Origin: JBGQBN01 sp041494805
Lineage (GTDB): Bacteria; Acidobacteriota; Terriglobia; Terriglobales; Acidobacteriaceae
NCBI GenBank assembly: GCA_041494805.1
Contig: JBGQBN010000015.1
Location: 15,883-79,882 of the forward strand
Direction: 5' to 3'
Length of the DNA stretch: 64,000 nucleotides
Shown: positions 59,820-64,000 of the stretch, piece after piece
How the letters are laid out: every line of letters begins with the position of its first letter
How positions within the stretch are numbered: position 1 is the stretch's first letter
The notes under the pieces: model-generated
Seen by the model: only the letters and a program-made list of their open reading frames with translations
Told to the model about the DNA's origin: nothing
Databases searched by the model: none
Program-made: the position numbers and the translations under genes

Positions 59820-60736
59820 TGCCGGCCCCCGAAGTCACGGTCATCCTTGCGACCTACAACAGCCGCTCCACGCTGCGGTGCGCTCTGCGTAGCCTGTGTC
59901 AGCAAAGCTTTCAGGATTTCGAGGCATGGGTCATTGGCGATGGTTGTACCGATCACAGTGAGCAAATTGTGGCCGAGTTCGCCGACTCGCGTCTTCACTG
60001 GCTCAACCTCCCGCAACGCGCCGGTTCCCAGAGTGCTCCCAACAACGAAGGCTTGCGGCGGGCTCGAGGACGCTACATCGCCTATCTGGGGCATGACGAC
60101 CTGTGGTTTCCCTGGCACCTCGCTGGCGTGGTCACTACCATCGGGCAGACGGCTGCGGACTTCGTTCATGCGGTAACCGCCTTGATCGATCCCACCGGCG
60201 TCAGGCAAGCCATCGGGGCCCCCGGAGTCAATCGGTCCTATGCGCATCGGTGGGTCGTAACCTCAAGCTGGCTGCACCGGCGCGAGATGGTCGAGAGCTG
60301 CGGAACTTGGTCAAGCCCGGAGGGTCAAATCAGCGGTATCGATTTCGTCTTTCAGCGGCGCGCCTTTCTCACCGGTCATCGCTTCGCCTGCTGCAGCCAA
60401 CTGAGCGTCGTCAAATTTCCGTCGCATTGGTGGCGGACCTATTCCCTGCGCGAGGGCCATCCGCAAGCCGCCTACCTCACTAGGATGGAGCAGGACCCGC
60501 GCCGGCTGCACCAGCAGTTGCTCACCGAACTGGCGTTTGCCTACACCCGCCGGGACGAGGACCTGCCGCTCTGGCCCTCTGTGATCGCCGCGAAGTGGGC
60601 CATCGGCCGGTGCGTCAAAGAACGGTATGGATTCGATCGCTGGCCACTCTCGCAGTACTTGCGTTTTAAACACAGGCGTTGGCGCAAGCGTGCCTTAGCG
60701 TTGCGTGGGTTACCGCCCCCGTCCGATGCCGATTGA
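59819..60736 (+). CDS. Glycosyltransferase family 2
   Basis: A 305-residue GT-A inverting glycosyltransferase. It begins with VTVILATYNSRSTLRCALRS, continues with VIGDGCTDHS, and has the metal-binding region YIAYLGHDDLWFP (HDD in place of DxD). The start overlaps the previous stop (TAATG). It is the last gene of the polysaccharide cluster, with 269 bases before the next gene. The donor and acceptor are unknown. Confidence 0.9.
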   Translation: MPAPEVTVILATYNSRSTLRCALRSLCQQSFQDFEAWVIGDGCTDHSEQIVAEFADSRLHWLNLPQRAGSQSAPNNEGLRRARGRYIAYLGHDDLWFPWHLAGVVTTIGQTAADFVHAVTALIDPTGVRQAIGAPGVNRSYAHRWVVTSSWLHRREMVESCGTWSSPEGQISGIDFVFQRRAFLTGHRFACCSQLSVVKFPSHWWRTYSLREGHPQAAYLTRMEQDPRRLHQQLLTELAFAYTRRDEDLPLWPSVIAAKWAIGRCVKERYGFDRWPLSQYLRFKHRRWRKRALALRGLPPPSDAD

Positions 60737-60919
60737 GCCGCCTTTTCCTCTGCCTCTATCTCCATTCCTGATACTCGCCCCATCCTGATCCGGGCACCAC
60801 GCCACGCCCGCATTCCCTGCCCAAAGAACTTGACCCTCACCCTGAAAGACCGTCAGCTTCCCCCCGTGCCCCCGGCGGTGCATGATGCTGCCGAAGCGTG
60901 AAGGCGGCCAAGTCTAGGG

Positions 60920-60937
60920 GTGTGATCTAGGTCACAC
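60920..60937. promoter_or_regulatory. CRP/FNR-family binding site
   Basis: GTGTGA-TCTAGG-TCACAC is an 18-base near-perfect palindrome. It matches the CRP consensus TGTGA-N6-TCACA exactly. The centre lies about 77 bases before the ATG at 61006. A CRP/FNR-superfamily activator is therefore expected to control the following genes. The regulator gene is not in the window. Confidence 0.7.
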
Positions 60938-61005
60938 ACGCCCGTGACGCTGGCCATGGTAACCAACGCAGGTCTAGGGCGAACATAGGTCGCTAGAGGT
61001 GGTTT

Positions 61006-61428
61006 ATGGCGCAGAGCGAGCAGGACATCCTCGAGTATCTCAAGTTCCAGTTGAAATTCCTGGAAGACGGCGGCTACGGGCGCTCTCCACATACACCGTG
61101 GCGTCCTCAGTACATATTCGAGGACTCACCGAGCTGTCTTAACTTCGACGATGCCACCAGGCCGCATCCTTGCGATGAGTGTCAGCTGATGCAGTTCGTT
61201 CCGGACGAGCAGCGAAGTCAGAACTCACCCTGCCGCTTCATCCCGCTTACCGAAAAGGGTGAAACCATCGATTACTTCTATCGCTGTGGTACGCAGCTCG
61301 AGGTCGAAGAAGCCTTAGGTCGGTGGTTACGGAAGCAAATTAGCCGCATCGAAGAGCGGATCGCGGGCAAAGCGGAACCGCCGGGACCAGAAAAACATAA
61401 CGAGGCTTCCAAGCCGGTGGAAACCTAA
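61006..61428 (+). CDS. Small cysteine-containing protein of unknown function
   Basis: A 140-residue, probably cytoplasmic protein with five cysteines: C44, C56, C59, C76 and C94 (CDEC in the middle, YRCGTQ later). The spacing suggests a metal or Fe-S site, not c-type heme. The N-terminal and C-terminal parts are helical and charged (EYLKFQLKFLE; RWLRKQISRIEERI). AGAGGTGG precedes the ATG. It lies directly downstream of the CRP/FNR-type site and 207 bases before the decaheme gene, in the same direction. I do not recognise the family. Confidence 0.65.
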   Translation: MAQSEQDILEYLKFQLKFLEDGGYGRSPHTPWRPQYIFEDSPSCLNFDDATRPHPCDECQLMQFVPDEQRSQNSPCRFIPLTEKGETIDYFYRCGTQLEVEEALGRWLRKQISRIEERIAGKAEPPGPEKHNEASKPVET

Positions 61429-61635
61429 GCAGGCGGCCAGCCGGTCGCTCCCGATATGGGAAGCGTGCCAAATGTATGTTTGTCTCGCTCCACAAATTAT
61501 CATTGGTTGTTGACGAACTATACCCCGGAGCGAAATGATCTAGGATGCGATCCTGTAAGGTCACTCACCGCAAGGATAATTTTTGGGGCCAAGGTTCTGA
61601 GAAAATAGCGGGCTTGGGCCTGCGGAGGGAACTCG

Positions 61636-62604
61636 ATGACGCGCCTCAAGATGCTCAAGCGAACGGCGCTACCTTTCTTCGTGCTTTGTACCGTGGCGAT
61701 GATTTTCAGCTTGGTTGGCGTCCTCCCCGCCGCGGACAAAGCTAAGCCGGCAACAGACCATCCGGCGAAGGGCTATCAGCGCTCCCATGACCCGTCGCTC
61801 TATGTGGGCGCGGAAACGTGCAAAACATGCCACGAAGACATCTTCAAGAATTTTGAGACCACGCCCCACTTCGTGACCACTCTGAAGAACAAGCGTGGGC
61901 CGGAGTGGCAGGGCTGCGAGGCCTGTCACGGGCCCGGCAAGGAACATGTCGAGGGTGGTGGCGACAAAACCAAGATATTCACCTTCAAGGGCGCTTCGGC
62001 GCACGAGGTCAGTGAGCGGTGCCTCGACTGCCATGAGTATGGCGAAGAGCATTCCAATTTTGATCGCTCGCAGCACAATACCAATGACGTCAGCTGCACC
62101 GCTTGCCACTCCCCGCACCATGCCACCGAGAAGCAGTCCCTGCTCGCCACCAAGCAACCGGAGCTTTGCTACGGCTGCCACACCGACATTAAGCAGGACT
62201 TCAACCGGCCCTTTCGTCACCGCGTGGAACAGGGACTGGTGCGGTGTACGGATTGCCACAACCAGCACGGCGGCTTCCTGACCAAGCAATTGCGCGCCAC
62301 CGCGGCGCAGGATCAGGTCTGCTTCAAGTGTCACACGGACAAAGCCGGCCCCTTCGCCTTTGAGCATGTGCCGGTGAAGACCGAGGGCTGTGTGGCCTGC
62401 CACACCCCACACGGCTCCACCAACCCGCGTCTGCTGAAGCGCAGCCAGGTGAACCTGCTGTGCCTGGAGTGCCACACCCTAACCCAGGATAGCGGCGTGC
62501 CCGGGCTGCCTTCGTTCCATAACCAGAGCCAGAAATATCAGGCGTGTACCATGTGTCACACCCAGATTCACGGCTCCAATTTCGACGAATTTTTCTTCAA
62601 GTAA
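61636..62604 (+). CDS. Decaheme c-type cytochrome (MtrA/DmsE-like)
   Basis: A 322-residue exported protein with a signal peptide (PFFVLCTVAMIFSLVGVLPA) and exactly ten CXXCH motifs, the first Cys at residues 62, 94, 129, 154, 178, 204, 229, 252, 276 and 304. Extra histidines between them can serve as distal ligands. Size and heme number match the MtrA/DmsE/PioA family of periplasmic decaheme cytochromes that sit inside an outer-membrane porin. GGAGGG lies 7 bases before the ATG. The next gene starts 10 bases after the stop and encodes an outer-membrane barrel. It probably carries electrons between periplasm and cell surface; direction and partner are unknown. Confidence 0.93.
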   Translation: MTRLKMLKRTALPFFVLCTVAMIFSLVGVLPAADKAKPATDHPAKGYQRSHDPSLYVGAETCKTCHEDIFKNFETTPHFVTTLKNKRGPEWQGCEACHGPGKEHVEGGGDKTKIFTFKGASAHEVSERCLDCHEYGEEHSNFDRSQHNTNDVSCTACHSPHHATEKQSLLATKQPELCYGCHTDIKQDFNRPFRHRVEQGLVRCTDCHNQHGGFLTKQLRATAAQDQVCFKCHTDKAGPFAFEHVPVKTEGCVACHTPHGSTNPRLLKRSQVNLLCLECHTLTQDSGVPGLPSFHNQSQKYQACTMCHTQIHGSNFDEFFFK

Positions 62605-62614
62605 GGAGGACGCC

Positions 62615-64000
62615 ATGAAGAACCTGTCGCCCACAATCGGGGTTTCGGCGATTCGCGGTGGCCTCCGGTCAACGGCCTCACCGCGCTGGCAGGCTGCCAT
62701 GCGTGCTACATTGGCAATCACGCTGCCGTTCTTGCTGCTGGCGGCCGCCCTGGGACAAACCCCCAGTGACTCGCCGGAAGGCATCGAGAATGGGAATTAT
62801 CACTATGAGGGCTCGGTCGAATTCGGGTATCGCTTCGTCGATACCACCGGCAGCAACGCGGTTTATGACACCTTGGTGAACCAGCAGCAGGGGCCGCGCC
62901 TGCTGGAACAGACCCTCAACATGCGCTCGCTGAACCATGCGGGAGCCCTGTTCGACAACTTGTACCTGAGCAGCTTCGGATGGGGCGGCGACCCGGAGAA
63001 CGCCACTCGCCTGCGGGTCTCCAAGAACAAATGGTACAACTTCAACCTCACCTTCCGCCGGGACCAGAATGTCTGGGACTATAATCTGCAGGCGAACCCG
63101 CTGAACCCGCCGAATACATTTATCCAGCTCAATGATTCGCCCCATGAGTTTTTGACCACGCGCCGCATGTACGACTACAACCTGACGCTGCTGCCGCAAT
63201 CTGCCGTGCGCTTTCGTCTGGGCTACACCCGCAACAACATGGAGGGACCGTCATTCAGCAGCATTCACGAGGGCACGGACACTTTGCTGTTCCAGAACTG
63301 GAGCACGGTGCTGGATGGCTATCAAGCCGGCGTGGATATCAAGCTCCTTCCCCGCACGAACATCAGTTATGACCAGTTCCTGCAGTACTACAAGGGAAAC
63401 ACTACCTGGAGTGACCGGAATTTTGCCTTTCAATTGAGTGACGGATCGCCGGTGGATGCCGGATTGGTTTACAACCCCACGGTCAACCAGCCCTGCGGGA
63501 ACACTCCGCCGGTCTTCGATGCCAGCACCACGCCTCCTACACTAAAGGACACTTGCAACGGCTATCAGTCCTACGGCCGCACGGCGCCGGTGCGTGTCTC
63601 CTATCCCACCGAGCAATTGAGTTTGCAGTCGAGCTATTTCCGGCACGTGGATTTGTCAGCGCGGGCGTCCTACAGTTCTGCGGACACCAAAGCGGACAAT
63701 TTTGCCGAAGGCTTTCTCGGCTTGCTCTCGCGCACCTCCCAGCGATCGTTTGGCACCAGCGGCCAGGGAAGGAACAAGCGCGTGGTGGCCAATGCGGACT
63801 TCGGCGTCACCGTGCGGATCACGGAGAAGTTTCGTATCATCGACAGCTTCCGCTTCTCCAACTTCCGCCTCCCCGACCTTTGGGATCAGTCTCAACTCAG
63901 TTTCTTCGGTGGAAGCCCGGCCAGCATGCTGAGCCCGATCGTGATTTTCGACCCGGCAGTTTGCCCGGCGAACCCATCCGCATGCCCTCAACACAGCAGC
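62615..64000 (+). CDS. Outer-membrane beta-barrel partner of the decaheme cytochrome (MtrB/PioB-like), partial
   Basis: An open frame of 462 codons that continues past the window end. A strong ribosome binding site (AAGGAGGA) sits between the decaheme stop and the ATG at 62615. A long signal peptide (ATLAITLPFLLLAAALGQT) is followed by repeated beta strands with aromatic edges: YHYEGSVEFGYRF, LRVSKNKWYNFNLTFRR, MYDYNLTLLPQSAVRFRLGY and VSYPTEQLSLQSSYFRHVDL. This is the look of a large 20-plus-strand barrel such as MtrB or PioB. The CXXC near the mature N terminus of Shewanella MtrB is not present. Family assignment is by context and strand pattern. Confidence 0.82.
   Translation, partial: MKNLSPTIGVSAIRGGLRSTASPRWQAAMRATLAITLPFLLLAAALGQTPSDSPEGIENGNYHYEGSVEFGYRFVDTTGSNAVYDTLVNQQQGPRLLEQTLNMRSLNHAGALFDNLYLSSFGWGGDPENATRLRVSKNKWYNFNLTFRRDQNVWDYNLQANPLNPPNTFIQLNDSPHEFLTTRRMYDYNLTLLPQSAVRFRLGYTRNNMEGPSFSSIHEGTDTLLFQNWSTVLDGYQAGVDIKLLPRTNISYDQFLQYYKGNTTWSDRNFAFQLSDGSPVDAGLVYNPTVNQPCGNTPPVFDASTTPPTLKDTCNGYQSYGRTAPVRVSYPTEQLSLQSSYFRHVDLSARASYSSADTKADNFAEGFLGLLSRTSQRSFGTSGQGRNKRVVANADFGVTVRITEKFRIIDSFRFSNFRLPDLWDQSQLSFFGGSPASMLSPIVIFDPAVCPANPSACPQHSS

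Noticed and set aside
38738..60736. Exosortase-type polysaccharide locus, suggested by asnB
   Set aside because: No exosortase, PEP-CTERM protein or PRSK-type kinase is seen in the window.

Overview
The window looks like a chromosomal segment of a GC-rich, Gram-negative (diderm) bacterium, most likely an acidobacterium. The diderm evidence is direct: lpxB, several beta-barrel and OmpA-type outer-membrane proteins, a Wza/Wzi-type polysaccharide export system and a multiheme cytochrome paired with an outer-membrane barrel. The phylum call rests on overall gene style, on PilZ and M1-like proteins of a kind common there, and on the short palindromic intergenic repeats. It is an inference from recall, not a search result.

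Region 1 (1-13515): hemW on the minus strand; a ketosynthase/cytochrome P450 pair; an ABC exporter; lpxB; a large secreted M1-like protein whose zinc site is destroyed; fabH on the minus strand; an SRP RNA gene (ffs) hidden on the minus strand; a TgpA-type transglutaminase; and a small outer-membrane barrel. Region 2 (13516-27471) is mostly housekeeping: rimO, yacG, pgpA, an IPT/NHL protein, cinA, thpR, plsY-gpsA, an HD-GYP c-di-GMP phosphodiesterase, ftsY, ribD, ribE, then mlaF-like and mobA genes on the minus strand.

Region 3 (27472-38384) is a mixed surface and signalling region: a PilZ protein, a BON lipoprotein, a monoheme cytochrome c, prepilin peptidase (pilD) with a kinase-dead PAS/histidine-kinase relic, small secreted proteins, an OmpA-like lipoprotein, a solitary ribbon-helix-helix-like small gene, and uvrC carrying an in-frame insertion of paired palindromes.

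Region 4 (38738-60736) is one long co-directional exopolysaccharide/capsule cluster of 17 genes: Wza-like export, Wzz, WecG/TagA, polyprenyl sugar-phosphate transferase, AsnB, three zinc-ribbon methyltransferases, Wzi, NAD-dependent epimerase, three glycosyltransferase-type proteins, Wzy-like polymerase, WecB, Wzx and an RmlC-like epimerase. Gaps are short and many genes overlap, so it probably forms one or a few operons. Together they encode lipid-linked repeat-unit synthesis, flipping, polymerisation, length control and export.

Region 5 (60737-64000): a perfect CRP/FNR-type palindrome, a small cysteine-containing protein, a decaheme cytochrome c and, 10 bases later, an outer-membrane barrel protein that runs off the window. 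This is the layout of a porin-cytochrome conduit for electron transfer across the outer membrane and is the most striking system here. No tRNA, rRNA, CRISPR array, transposase or riboswitch was recognised.
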